DNA of 64,000 bases from DAIQNV01 sp036788215 (GTDB lineage Bacteria; Planctomycetota; Phycisphaerae; Phycisphaerales; UBA1924), in contig DAIQNV010000006.1 in the NCBI GenBank assembly GCA_036788215.1, positions 8,079 to 72,078 of the forward strand, written 5' to 3'. The position numbers and the translations under genes were made by a program. Each line of letters opens with the position of its first letter. The stretch's first letter is position 1. Positions 49,402 to 57,826 of this stretch are shown piece after piece. A model generated the notes under the pieces. It was given only the letters and a program-made list of their open reading frames with translations, searched no databases and had not been told where the DNA came from.

Positions 49402-49938
49402 ATGACAGGACCTGCGTCCATCGATGCGGAGGGGATCGTGGGGGAGCTGGCCCGCTTCCCGGCGGTGCTGCGTGCACTGTGTGCCGAGCTCTCGCCCGCC
49501 CTGGCAGAACTTTCGCCTTCACCCCACGCTTGGTCGATCCGCGCAGTCGTGCTGCACCTCGTGCTGGAGGAGCGCGAGGACTTCCGCCCAAGGCTCCGAT
49601 CGACGCTCGAGGATCCCGGGCGCCCGTGGGACGCGATCGATCCCGAAGCGTCCGTGCGGCGCGATCTGCCCGAATCGCCCGCCTTGTCGGATCTCGTTTC
49701 CTGGTTCGAGGCGGAGCGGGCGGATTCGGTCCGGTGGCTCCGGTCGATGGTGGGGGCGGACTGGTCCTCCACTTACCTGCACCCCACCCACGGGCCGATT
49801 TTCGCTGCGGGCCTCCTGGTGAGCTGGTCGGCGCACGACTGGCTGCACGCCCGCCAGATCGTCAAGCGCAGGTACGAGGGTGTCGTCGGGCTGGCGCCGG
49901 GCTCGGATCACTTGTACGCCGGGACTTGGCACGCTTGA
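49402..49938 (+). CDS. DinB-family protein
   Basis: This is a 178-residue four-helix-bundle protein of the DinB/YfiT type. It shows AWSIRAVVLHLVLEEREDF, a central HPTHGPI and AHDWLHARQIVKR. The three histidines match the metal triad of this family. Members may be thiol-S-transferases or metal-dependent hydrolases, and the substrate is unknown. ATG 49402 is taken; a GTG at 49399 would add one residue. Confidence 0.85.
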   Translation: MTGPASIDAEGIVGELARFPAVLRALCAELSPALAELSPSPHAWSIRAVVLHLVLEEREDFRPRLRSTLEDPGRPWDAIDPEASVRRDLPESPALSDLVSWFEAERADSVRWLRSMVGADWSSTYLHPTHGPIFAAGLLVSWSAHDWLHARQIVKRRYEGVVGLAPGSDHLYAGTWHA

Positions 49939-49992
49939 GAGGCGGGCGCGCGAGGGGTCTGTTGCCGTACACTCCGCCAGAAGGAGGCCATG

Positions 49993-50697
49993 ATGGCTGA
50001 CAACAGCGTTCGCCTGTACGACGGTGCCGCGGATGAACTCCTGAGTTCGGAGGGGTTCGCGGAGCGCGTGAGCCTGCTGCCGGGCGGTTCAAGCAAGATC
50101 GAGGCCGGGAACCGGCTGCGCCTGATGTGGGGTCAGGACATGCTCAGTGACGTGCTCGACGGGCGGTACCGCACGGTGGTGTGCGGGGTGAACGACCACG
50201 ACAACGACCACGGGATCATCGCGCAGTTCGTGAACCTCGTGACCTCCAGCCAGTGGTCGGTCAAGACGGTGACCAGCTACGCGAAGATGTTCCAGCAGGC
50301 GATCAGCCTGCACGCGGCGTACGACCGCGAGCCCTACGTGCTGAAGTACGACCTGGACAGCGTGCTGGTGCTGGCCTTGCTGCGTCCGCACGGGCGAGAT
50401 CACTTCACGCTGAACGACCTCTCCCGTGGTTTCCAGACCCTGACGCGGATGCTGCAGGGTCGCGCCGATCGGCGTCCGGTGTGCACGGTGTCGTTCCTCG
50501 GGGCTCGTTCCAATCGGCTGATCGACGAGCACGGCGGGGAACCAACCTTCGAGACGGTGCTCCGCACGATGTATACCGCCGGCTACCGGGGCGATGTGTA
50601 CCCCAGCCCGACGATGTGGGACCGCGGGCATGTCGGGGTCTTCCCGAGCTATCCCTTCCCCGCGGGGCTGGACCGGATGCGCGAGGGCTCAAGCTAA
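49993..50697 (+). CDS. Conserved-looking protein of unknown function
   Basis: This is a 234-residue soluble protein with no signal peptide. The pattern VVCGVNDHDNDHG, a helical middle (KMFQQAISLHAAY), VLALLRPHGRDHF and a C-terminal YPSPTMWDRGHVGVFPSYPF are its notable parts. A very strong AAGGAGG precedes it, five bases before the ATG at 49993. I recognise no family. The His/Asp cluster could be a metal site. Confidence 0.7.
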   Translation: MADNSVRLYDGAADELLSSEGFAERVSLLPGGSSKIEAGNRLRLMWGQDMLSDVLDGRYRTVVCGVNDHDNDHGIIAQFVNLVTSSQWSVKTVTSYAKMFQQAISLHAAYDREPYVLKYDLDSVLVLALLRPHGRDHFTLNDLSRGFQTLTRMLQGRADRRPVCTVSFLGARSNRLIDEHGGEPTFETVLRTMYTAGYRGDVYPSPTMWDRGHVGVFPSYPFPAGLDRMREGSS

Positions 50698-50716
50698 GCC
50701 CCGGCGGGCTCGCGGG

Positions 50717-52588
50717 TCAGGAGCACCCGCCCTGGAACGCGCCGAGGAAGGCGACGATGTCGGCGTAGGTCGCTCGGCGGTCGCCGTTCAGGTCGGCGCG
50801 GTGCGAGTTGTCGGCGAAGTCGCGCAGGAAGGCCTGCAGGTCGTGGACCGTGATGCGCCCGTCGCGGTTCATGTCGCCCTCACACTCCGGGGGCATCATG
50901 AAGACATCGACGGGCATTATTCCGGTGCCGTGCATGTTGCGCGTGATGATGTCGCTGAGCAGCGTGTCGTCGATCTCGTCGACGAGGCGCTGGGGCAGGT
51001 ACGCCTCGTACCAGAAGCGGTCTCCATCGCGGAGGCGGACGAACTGGTCGCGCATCACGCGGAAGAGCGTCTCGCCGACCATCGCGCCCGTCCTGTGAGG
51101 CTCCGCCAGCATGCCCACCCACGCGTCGATGTCGTCGGGCGAGGCGTACACGCTCGCGAGCGCCGCCGCCCTGTCCGCGTCCCGCGTGATCTCGAGGAAG
51201 GTCTGGGCCAGGGGCATGCCGAAGGCGACGCGGATCTGGTTGTAGGTCGCGAGCCCGTGGTCGCGCCCGCGCTGGATGTTGAGGGACGCGAGGTCGAACC
51301 CGCCGGCGCCGGGGGGACCGAAGAGGAAGTTGCGGACCGCGTCGACGATCTCGGAGTCGATCTCCTGCGCCCGCTGGCCGGCGAGCCCGCGGAGGACGGG
51401 CTCGATGCCGTGGACAATGGTTTCCTGCGGGACGAAAAAGGCGTCGCGCAGCTTGATGTGCCCCGCGGGGATGGTGTTCCCCTGCTCGTCGAGCCTCATG
51501 AGCGTGCCCGAGAGCATCGTGTGCCCCACCCGGAAGGCGGCGGTGGCAAACTCGTTGCTGATCGCGGGGTCGATGTCATCGCGGTAGCCCTGGTAGGGCG
51601 GGATCGCGCCGGGCCCGAGCAGCAGCGGCAGAAACTCGTTGTAGGTGATCGCCTGCATCTGCGCCGCGACGATCGCCCGGGCACGCTGGTAGATCTCGTC
51701 GCCGGTCAGCGAGCGGTTCGCGAGGCGGATCTCGTCCGCAAGTCGGTTGTGCTCGCGGACGAAGAGGGTGTGCAGCGCGACCAGCCCTACCTGCTCGTTC
51801 ACGCGGATGTCGCCCGCGAGGAAGAAGCTCGGGTCGTGCGAACTCGGCGCGTTGTGCAGGCCCCGCGTGTTGAAGGGGAGCAGGTCCCCGTCGCTGGTGA
51901 GGAGCCGCCCGGTGCCATCGAGCGCGCGGAGCGCACGGGCGCGGTGGTCATCGCTGCCATACACCATCGAGGCGTCGATGAAGGCGGTGATGTTGTTCAG
52001 CTGCTGGCGGACCCCGCTGCCCATCGCCCCGTGCGAGCGGTCGAGCCCGATCGTCTGCGTGCCGGTCGACGCCGGGTCGAAGAAGAGGTCGCCCGCGGGG
52101 ACCGCGATATCGAACGCCTCCGCCGGGCTCGCGATGGGCGTCTCGGTGATGTCATGGTCGATGAACTGACCCCACGCCCAGAGGTAGTCCGTCGCCCCGC
52201 GGCCATTGGGCTTGGAGTCGTAGGCCGCGACGACCGCGTTGCTCACCGCGCGGGCGCTCGGGCGCTGCCCGCCGGCGGGGGCGCCGATGCTGTCCGCGTA
52301 TCCGACCGGCGCCGTGCGGATGAGCGGGCGCCCCGCGGCTCCCCAGGTCGGCTCGCGCTCGTTGTTGCCAACGCCCGAGATGGTGCGGAAGACGAACGGA
52401 AAGACCGCCGGCCCGGGCTCCCACCCGGGCAGATCGTCCGCCGGGAGGACCGCGGGGCGCTGCACGAGCGAGGTGCGCCGCTGATCGTCCGCATCCCCCG
52501 GCGCGAGCGGCTCGAGCACACCCTGACCGAGCGCCACGCCCACACACACCGCAGAGCCGACGATCGACTGCAGGACCTGCCCGTTCAT
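50717..52588 (-). CDS. Secreted animal-type haem peroxidase with canonical-loop dockerin
   Basis: This 623-residue exported protein belongs to the peroxidasin/cyclooxygenase-like haem peroxidase superfamily. The signal peptide is MNGQVLQSIVGSAVCVGVALG. The distal histidine is His145 (GQFIDHDIT) and the proximal is His356 (RVGHTMLSG). EQVGLVALHTLFVREHNRLA and SLNIQRGRDHGLATY are typical of the family. The C-terminal module starts with a cysteine and a true calcium loop DMNRDGRITVHD, has a second loop DLNGDRRATYAD, and ends GGCS. The ATG at 52588 has AAGGGAAGGG upstream. It probably makes oxidants or oxidises phenolics outside the cell. Confidence 0.93.
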   Translation of the reverse strand: MNGQVLQSIVGSAVCVGVALGQGVLEPLAPGDADDQRRTSLVQRPAVLPADDLPGWEPGPAVFPFVFRTISGVGNNEREPTWGAAGRPLIRTAPVGYADSIGAPAGGQRPSARAVSNAVVAAYDSKPNGRGATDYLWAWGQFIDHDITETPIASPAEAFDIAVPAGDLFFDPASTGTQTIGLDRSHGAMGSGVRQQLNNITAFIDASMVYGSDDHRARALRALDGTGRLLTSDGDLLPFNTRGLHNAPSSHDPSFFLAGDIRVNEQVGLVALHTLFVREHNRLADEIRLANRSLTGDEIYQRARAIVAAQMQAITYNEFLPLLLGPGAIPPYQGYRDDIDPAISNEFATAAFRVGHTMLSGTLMRLDEQGNTIPAGHIKLRDAFFVPQETIVHGIEPVLRGLAGQRAQEIDSEIVDAVRNFLFGPPGAGGFDLASLNIQRGRDHGLATYNQIRVAFGMPLAQTFLEITRDADRAAALASVYASPDDIDAWVGMLAEPHRTGAMVGETLFRVMRDQFVRLRDGDRFWYEAYLPQRLVDEIDDTLLSDIITRNMHGTGIMPVDVFMMPPECEGDMNRDGRITVHDLQAFLRDFADNSHRADLNGDRRATYADIVAFLGAFQGGCS

Positions 52589-52890
52589 GCCCTTCCCTTT
52601 CAGACAAACCCCGAGCGGTCTCCCCAATACAGTATCACAGCGTCCGTTGCTGCGGAAGGCGCGCGATGGGGAAGGCGGGGGCGCAACCACTGTGCTGCCA
52701 ATGGTTTCCGGTGGGCTCGCCTGCAGGGCGATGTTTGCAGGCGGTTCACAGCGCGTTCGCAAGTCACGCGCTGAGTCGCCCCCTGCGGATTGAGGTACGC
52801 GCGCTTGGCCACCCGTTCGAGCGTCGGGTTCTTATGTCGACGCACGGGGCGAACGCAGGAGGCGGGCCACCGTTCGATCGCGAGGGCCCA

Positions 52891-54609
52891 TCACTCCCGC
52901 CAGGGCCCTCGCGCGATGGGCATCCGCCGCCCGGGTCCGAACGCGACGTGCGTCACCTTCAGGCCCACCGCCGCCTGGCGCCGCTTGTACTCGTTCAGGT
53001 CGATCAGGCGGCACACGCGCCGGATGGTGTCGGCGTCCGCCCGATCGCCGAGTGCCTCGCGCACCTGCGCCACCGACGCCCGCTGCTCGACGTACAGGTC
53101 GATGATCGCGTCGAGCACCTCGTACGCAGGGAGACTGTCCTCGTCCTTCTGCCCGGGCGCGAGCTCGGCGCTCGGGGGCTTCGTGATCGTCGCTTCGGGG
53201 ATCGGCGGGCGGGCGAGGCCCATCGACGCAGCGTGCTCGTTGATCCAGTTCGAAACGCGGTACACCAGCGTCTTCGGCAGGTCGCTCAGCACCGCGAGTC
53301 CCCCGTTCATGTCGCCATAGAGCGTGCAGTAGCCCACCGCGAACTCGCTCTTGTTCCCCGTCGTCAGCACCAGCGCCCCCGTCCGGTTGCTCAGGGCCAT
53401 GACGATCGTGCCCCGCACCCGGCTCTGCAGGTTCTCCTCGGTCAGGTCGGGCAGGCTCTCGCCCAGCCGGCGTTCCCCCAGTTCGCCGAAGGCCCCGTCG
53501 AGCACACCCGCGAACCCGTCGAAAGGCCCGGTGATGGGCGTCGTGATCATCCGGATGCCCAGCCGGTCCGCCAGGTCCAGGGCGTCCGACCTCGAATGGT
53601 CGCTCGAGTACTTCCCGGGCATGCTCACGCCCAGGACGCTCTCGGGCCCGAGGGCCGCGACCGCGAGGGCCGCGGTCAGCGCGCTGTCGATCCCCCCGCT
53701 CAGCCCGATGATCGCCTTCTGGAACCCCGTCTTGCCGACATAATCGCGCACGCCCAGGACGAGTGCCCGCCAGACCATCTCCTCGGGCGACTCACGCTCG
53801 TGGGTGGGTAGGCTCTCCGCGCCCGCGACGCCCCGGTCCGGGTCGATCTCGACGACGACGAGGTCCTCCTCGAACGCGCCGGCCCGCGCCGCGATGGCGC
53901 CATCGGGGTTTACCACGCAGCTCCGCCCGTCAAAGATCAGGTCGTCGTTCCCGCCCACCTGGTTCACGCTCACGACGGTCGCCCGGTGCCGGGTCGCGTG
54001 CGACGCCAGGAGCTCGAGGTGCCGGCGGCGCTTCCCCAGGACGAACGGGCTCGCGGAGGGGTTCACGATCACCCGGGCCCCGAGCGCCGCCAGCTCCGCG
54101 ACCGGGTCGGGCGCATCGAGGTAGCGATCGGAAAAGCCCGCGTCGGCGCCCTTCCACAGGTCCTCGCACACGCTGAGCCCGACCTTCACGCCCGCGACCT
54201 CGATCACCGCCGGCTCCCGCCCGGGCTCGAAGTACCGGTCCTCGTCAAAGATGTCGTAGGTCGGCAGCAGGCGCTTCTCGTACCGCGCGATCTCGCGCCC
54301 ATCCCGCCAGACCGAGAGCGCGTTCGCCAGGCGCCCGTCCGCCCGGCGCGCCGGCAGGCCCAGCACGACGGCCATGCCCCCGCTCGTCGATGTCCCCAGC
54401 TCCCGCGTCACCGCCTCGCACCCCTCGATGAAGTGCCGGTGCAGCACCAGGTCCCGGGGCGGGTACCCGCACACGCACAGTTCCGGAAACACGAGCAGAT
54501 CGCACCCGCCCGCGTGTGCCCCGGCCCGGTCCATCGCGGCGCGGATCAGCCCCGCGTTGGTCTCGAGGTCGCCGACGGTGGGGTTGATCTGGGCCAGCCC
54601 GATACGCAT
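52891..54609 (-). CDS. nadE: Glutamine-dependent NAD synthetase
   Basis: This two-domain enzyme makes NAD from nicotinate adenine dinucleotide with glutamine as donor; 572 residues. The N-terminal nitrilase-like glutaminase carries the triad Glu43 (FPELCVCGYPP), Lys112 (YEKRLLPTYD) and Cys148 (SVCEDLW). The synthetase domain has the P-loop GLSGGIDSALT, then NKSEFAVGYCTLYGD, TITKPPSAEL and a late DLNEYKRRQA. Both active sites are intact. It starts 69 bases from the scaffold gap. Confidence 0.96.
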   Translation of the reverse strand: MRIGLAQINPTVGDLETNAGLIRAAMDRAGAHAGGCDLLVFPELCVCGYPPRDLVLHRHFIEGCEAVTRELGTSTSGGMAVVLGLPARRADGRLANALSVWRDGREIARYEKRLLPTYDIFDEDRYFEPGREPAVIEVAGVKVGLSVCEDLWKGADAGFSDRYLDAPDPVAELAALGARVIVNPSASPFVLGKRRRHLELLASHATRHRATVVSVNQVGGNDDLIFDGRSCVVNPDGAIAARAGAFEEDLVVVEIDPDRGVAGAESLPTHERESPEEMVWRALVLGVRDYVGKTGFQKAIIGLSGGIDSALTAALAVAALGPESVLGVSMPGKYSSDHSRSDALDLADRLGIRMITTPITGPFDGFAGVLDGAFGELGERRLGESLPDLTEENLQSRVRGTIVMALSNRTGALVLTTGNKSEFAVGYCTLYGDMNGGLAVLSDLPKTLVYRVSNWINEHAASMGLARPPIPEATITKPPSAELAPGQKDEDSLPAYEVLDAIIDLYVEQRASVAQVREALGDRADADTIRRVCRLIDLNEYKRRQAAVGLKVTHVAFGPGRRMPIARGPWRE

Positions 54610-54635
54610 GGCCAAGCCTATGCCGGGCTGGAACA

Positions 54636-54677
54636 TGGGTGCCGTGGAGACATCGCGCAGCGATTTCTCCACGAACA
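54636..54677. repeat. 42-bp repeat at left edge of gap
   Basis: These 42 bases are identical to 54778-54819, and both copies abut the gap. Inside is a palindrome: GTGGAGA, c, ATCGC, gca, GCGAT, t, TCTCCAC at 54644-54672. The duplication is either an assembly artefact or an array of palindromic elements. Confidence 0.9.
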
Positions 54678-54777
54678 NNNNNNNNNNNNNNNNNNNNNNN
54701 NNNNNNNNNNNNNNNNNNNNNNNNNNNNNNNNNNNNNNNNNNNNNNNNNNNNNNNNNNNNNNNNNNNNNNNNNNNNN
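54678..54777. other. Assembly gap of exactly 100 N
   Basis: A run of exactly 100 Ns is a conventional scaffold-gap placeholder. Its true size is unknown. The identical 42-bp ends suggest the contigs may in fact overlap. Confidence 0.98.
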
Positions 54778-54819
54778 TGGGTGCCGTGGAGACATCGCGC
54801 AGCGATTTCTCCACGAACA
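54778..54819. repeat. 42-bp repeat at right edge of gap
   Basis: The identical partner of 54636-54677, carrying the same palindrome. It ends five bases before the stop codon of the M16-like gene. Confidence 0.9.
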
Positions 54820-54824
54820 GGGAT

Positions 54825-56078
54825 TCAGCCCAGATCCGCGGGCACCGTCAGCGCCGTCGGCCCCAGCGTCTGGATCGTCACCCGCCCCAGCCGGCGCGAC
54901 CGGGCGTAGTCGTTCAGTTCCTCCAACGACACGCGGTCGATGTCGTCCGCGAGCTCCTCGAGCGACCGCGTCCGCCCCAGCCGGTGCCAGTCCGACGCCA
55001 GGGCGCTCGACCGCGCCGCCGAGCTTTCTCCGCTGAAGACCAGCCGGCTCTTCATGCCCACGACCGCGCGGTCGAACTCCTCGCGCGTGATCGCGCCCTC
55101 GGGCGTGGTGATGCGGATCAATTCCTGTGTCAACACATCGAGCGACTGCTGGGCCCGTTCGGGCGTCGTGCCGACATACGCGGTCACCGTCCCCCGGTCG
55201 CGTTCCGCCCCGAAGGAGGCGCTGACCGAGTAGCACAGCCCCCGCTTCTCGCGCACCTCGGTGAAGAGCCGGCCGGACATGCCCCCCGAGAGCACGCTGA
55301 TCAGCAGGCGCTCCTTCACCGCGTTCGGGTCGGGCTCGGGCGGCGCATCGTGTACCAGCACGATCTGCACCTGGTTCGCGTCCGCGTCGTCCTTGTGCGC
55401 GTACCCGCGGGGCGGCGTATCGCCCAGCGCGAAGTCGGGCGCCGCACCCGACCAGTCCGCGAGCAGACCGTCGAAGAGATCGCGCACGCCCTCGGGCTCC
55501 ACCGCGCCCGCGACGGAGAGGATCGTGCCCTCGGGTCGAGCCGCGACCGACCACGCCCGGGCGATGTCTTCACGCGTGAGCGCGTTCAGACCGGCCTCGT
55601 CCCCGTAGCCGGAGCGATTCAGGGGCGCGGGATGGTGGCGTTCCCGCGCCGCGAGCACCGCGACGTGCTGCGGGTCGTCCTCCAGCCCCGCGAGGGCCTG
55701 CAGCGCGAGGTCACGCGAGGGCTCGAGCGACGCCTCGTCGAAGCGAGGACGCAGGATGTTGTCCGCGAACAGCCCCGCCGCGCCCTCGAGGTGCTCCTGC
55801 AGCACCGTCGTCGAGAGCCGCATGAACCGCTTGCCCGCGTCGATCGATCGCGAGGAGCCGATGCGGTCAAACGCGTCCGCCTGGGCCCGCGCATCGCGCT
55901 CGGAGTCACCGCGCATCAGCATCTCGGCGGTCACCGCGGCGCGCCCGAGTCGATCATCGGGGTCGTGCGCATGCCCGAATCGAGTCAGCCAGGTGAGCGC
56001 AACCGAGTTGACACCAGAAATTTTTTCAACGAGCAGCGGCGTGCCGCAGGCGAGCGTGAAGGCGGCGATGGATGCCAT
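54825..56078 (-). CDS. M16-family peptidase-like protein without zinc motif
   Basis: This is a 417-residue protein with two M16 halves. The C-terminal half is well preserved, with SGGMSGRLFTEVREKRGLC, YSVSASF and YVGTTPERAQQSL. In active enzymes the N-terminal half holds HxxEH. Here that place reads AAVTAEMLMRGDSERD, so the histidines and the glutamate arrangement are missing. It resembles the non-catalytic subunits or inactive partners of M16 pairs. The catalytic partner gene is not adjacent. The start has GGAGG seven bases upstream. Confidence 0.88.
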   Translation of the reverse strand: MASIAAFTLACGTPLLVEKISGVNSVALTWLTRFGHAHDPDDRLGRAAVTAEMLMRGDSERDARAQADAFDRIGSSRSIDAGKRFMRLSTTVLQEHLEGAAGLFADNILRPRFDEASLEPSRDLALQALAGLEDDPQHVAVLAARERHHPAPLNRSGYGDEAGLNALTREDIARAWSVAARPEGTILSVAGAVEPEGVRDLFDGLLADWSGAAPDFALGDTPPRGYAHKDDADANQVQIVLVHDAPPEPDPNAVKERLLISVLSGGMSGRLFTEVREKRGLCYSVSASFGAERDRGTVTAYVGTTPERAQQSLDVLTQELIRITTPEGAITREEFDRAVVGMKSRLVFSGESSAARSSALASDWHRLGRTRSLEELADDIDRVSLEELNDYARSRRLGRVTIQTLGPTALTVPADLG

Positions 56079-56588
56079 GGTCGATCCTCCGTGTGTGCGT
56101 GAGAGTGTACGGGTTGTGCGGGCGCGCGTTCCGGGCTTCATCGCTGGTTCATCCGAGACGCTGAACGGGTGTTCTGGCGCGAACCTGCGGTGAACCTGCC
56201 GCGAACGCGCACGAAGTGTGCCCGTTCGCGCGCACAGTCGCGATGGGCGATCACGCCCTGCGCGACTTGATCCGGCACGCGATCGCGCCGGTCGAGCAGC
56301 GTGCGCGACCACCCGCGACAAGGCTCTGCACAGCGCATCCGGGCATCGCCAGGGACGCGCTGCGCGGTCTCTCAAGCGCCCCGAAGCGCGACCAAAGGCT
56401 GCGCGAGCGCTTGCATACGCGCGCGATCCGCGTATGTTGTCGATTGAAACGACGAGTTCGTGCGCACGAATGGCGCAGTTCGCTCAAGGGTGCGCGCGGG
56501 ACCGTCCGATACAGCGCATGTTTCGGGCGGGTGTCCCGGGTGGGACAGTGCTCGTCACAAGCGGTTCTCCAACCGAGGAGTCCAGACC
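56079..56588. other. Divergent intergenic region
   Basis: About 510 bases without a convincing gene. The region is rich in GCG and CGC words and must hold the promoters of both flanking genes. One candidate promoter is listed at 56411-56438. Confidence 0.5.
56411..56438 (+). promoter_or_regulatory. Candidate promoter for the histone-like gene
   Basis: TTGCAT at 56411-56416 and TATGTT at 56433-56438, separated by 16 bases, lie about 150 bases before the histone-like start. The match is moderate and untested. Confidence 0.35.
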
Positions 56589-56906
56589 ATGGCCAAGAAG
56601 GCTGCGAAGAAAGCGACCAGGAAAAAGACGGCCCGGAAAAAGGTTGCCAAGAAGAAGGTGACCAAGAAGGCGTCGAAGAAGAAGGCCTCCAAGAAGAAGG
56701 CCAGCAAGAAGAAGGCCGCCAAGAAGGCGACCAAGAAGAAGGCCTCCAAGAAGAAGGCCGCCAAGAAGGCGTCGAAGAAGAAGGCCGCCAAGAAGAAGGC
56801 CTCGAAGAAGAAGGCGACCAAGAAGAAGGCCTCCAAGAAGAAGGCCACCCGTCGCAAGGCTTCGCGTCGCGCCGCGCCGGCCGCCGCCGCTCCCGCCGCG
56901 ATGTAA
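56589..56906 (+). CDS. Lysine-rich histone-H1-like protein
   Basis: This 105-residue protein is made almost wholly of Lys, Ala, Ser, Thr and Arg in repeats such as KKASKKKA and KKATKKKA, with an arginine-rich end (TRRKASRRAAP) and an alanine/proline tail. It resembles the C-terminal tail of eukaryotic histone H1 and bacterial Hc1/AlgP-like proteins, which bind DNA without sequence preference. No globular domain is present. A terminator follows closely. It probably acts in nucleoid compaction. Confidence 0.88.
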   Translation: MAKKAAKKATRKKTARKKVAKKKVTKKASKKKASKKKASKKKAAKKATKKKASKKKAAKKASKKKAAKKKASKKKATKKKASKKKATRRKASRRAAPAAAAPAAM

Positions 56907-56951
56907 GTCAGCCCCCGATCAGGGGGAGATCGACATCTCGTCACTCTTCGA

Positions 56952-56988
56952 AGCACGGCCGCAGGGGTGTTGGCCGTGCTTTCTCTTT
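56952..56988 (+). terminator. Intrinsic terminator of the histone-like gene
   Basis: A perfect 9-bp stem (56952-56960 with 56972-56980, 11-base loop) is followed by TTCTCTTT. Confidence 0.85.
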
Positions 56989-57184
56989 GCGCGCACAGGA
57001 TCCTAAGTCCCTGTAAACCAGTGCTTTGGGATACCCGGCGGCCCCCTCGCGATGAAGGTCCCCTGGATAAGGGGATTCGCGGGCGGGCTCGACACGGCGC
57101 CCGCTATAGAAGGATCCGGGGCAACCCCGATCGCACCGGTCGGCCCCGCTTGCCCGGGTGCCGGGCTCCCGCGACACTCCTCCC

Positions 57185-57826
57185 ATGCCCACACCCGAGC
57201 CACCCATGAGCGATCCCGACCACCGCGCCGGGCTCCGCCGCCTGCGCCGCTTCCGCACCGGCACGCTCGTCTTCGACGGCGTCCCCCTCAACCGCAAGTT
57301 CATCATCGACGGACGCGACGGCGCCATCGTCCTCCCCGCCCCCGTCGACGCGGTCGAGGCCCAGGAGCTGGTCCTCTGGCTCCCCGAAGAGCGGTTTGGG
57401 GCGATGCAGGCCCTGTTGGTGGGGGCGGAGGACGACCGCGAGTTCGACGAGGCCCGCGATCGCTACCTCGCGTATCACGGGCGCGCCGACCAGGGGCGCT
57501 GGCTCCGCTGCACCATCGAGAGCCTCCGCGACGGGGAAGACATCTACGACGGCGAGGAACTCACCCAGCCCAACGCCGCCCGGGCGGTCGAGCCCCGCCT
57601 CTGCAAGCGTCTGAACGCGGACGAGCCGCGCCTGCGGACGCTCACCGCCCGTCTCGCGGGCGTGCAGCCCGAGACCGCGCTCGCGGTGGGCGTCGACGAG
57701 GACGGGATCGATGTCCGCGTCAGCCTGGGCGTGGTCCGCCTCGAGTTCCCGCGCAGCGCGAAGGACGCGGACGAGACCGAGGCCACCGTCAATGGCCTGC
57801 TGACCGACATCGGGCCCGGATCATGA
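57185..57826 (+). CDS. Protein of unknown function
   Basis: This is a 213-residue soluble protein (ATG 57185; an in-frame ATG at 57206 is also possible). The strands RFRTGTLVFDG, FIIDGRDGAIVLP and LVLWLPEERFGAM, plus the helix DREFDEARDRYLAYHG, suggest a split-barrel fold such as flavin reductase or pyridoxamine-phosphate-oxidase-like proteins. No motif confirms this. Its stop overlaps the ATG of the amidohydrolase (ATGA), so the two are coupled. Confidence 0.65.
   Translation: MPTPEPPMSDPDHRAGLRRLRRFRTGTLVFDGVPLNRKFIIDGRDGAIVLPAPVDAVEAQELVLWLPEERFGAMQALLVGAEDDREFDEARDRYLAYHGRADQGRWLRCTIESLRDGEDIYDGEELTQPNAARAVEPRLCKRLNADEPRLRTLTARLAGVQPETALAVGVDEDGIDVRVSLGVVRLEFPRSAKDADETEATVNGLLTDIGPGS

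Noticed and set aside
56218..56661. 147-codon plus-strand frame before the histone-like gene
   Set aside because: It overlaps the histone-like start in another frame, has no ribosome binding site and no family. The region is better read as a promoter region.
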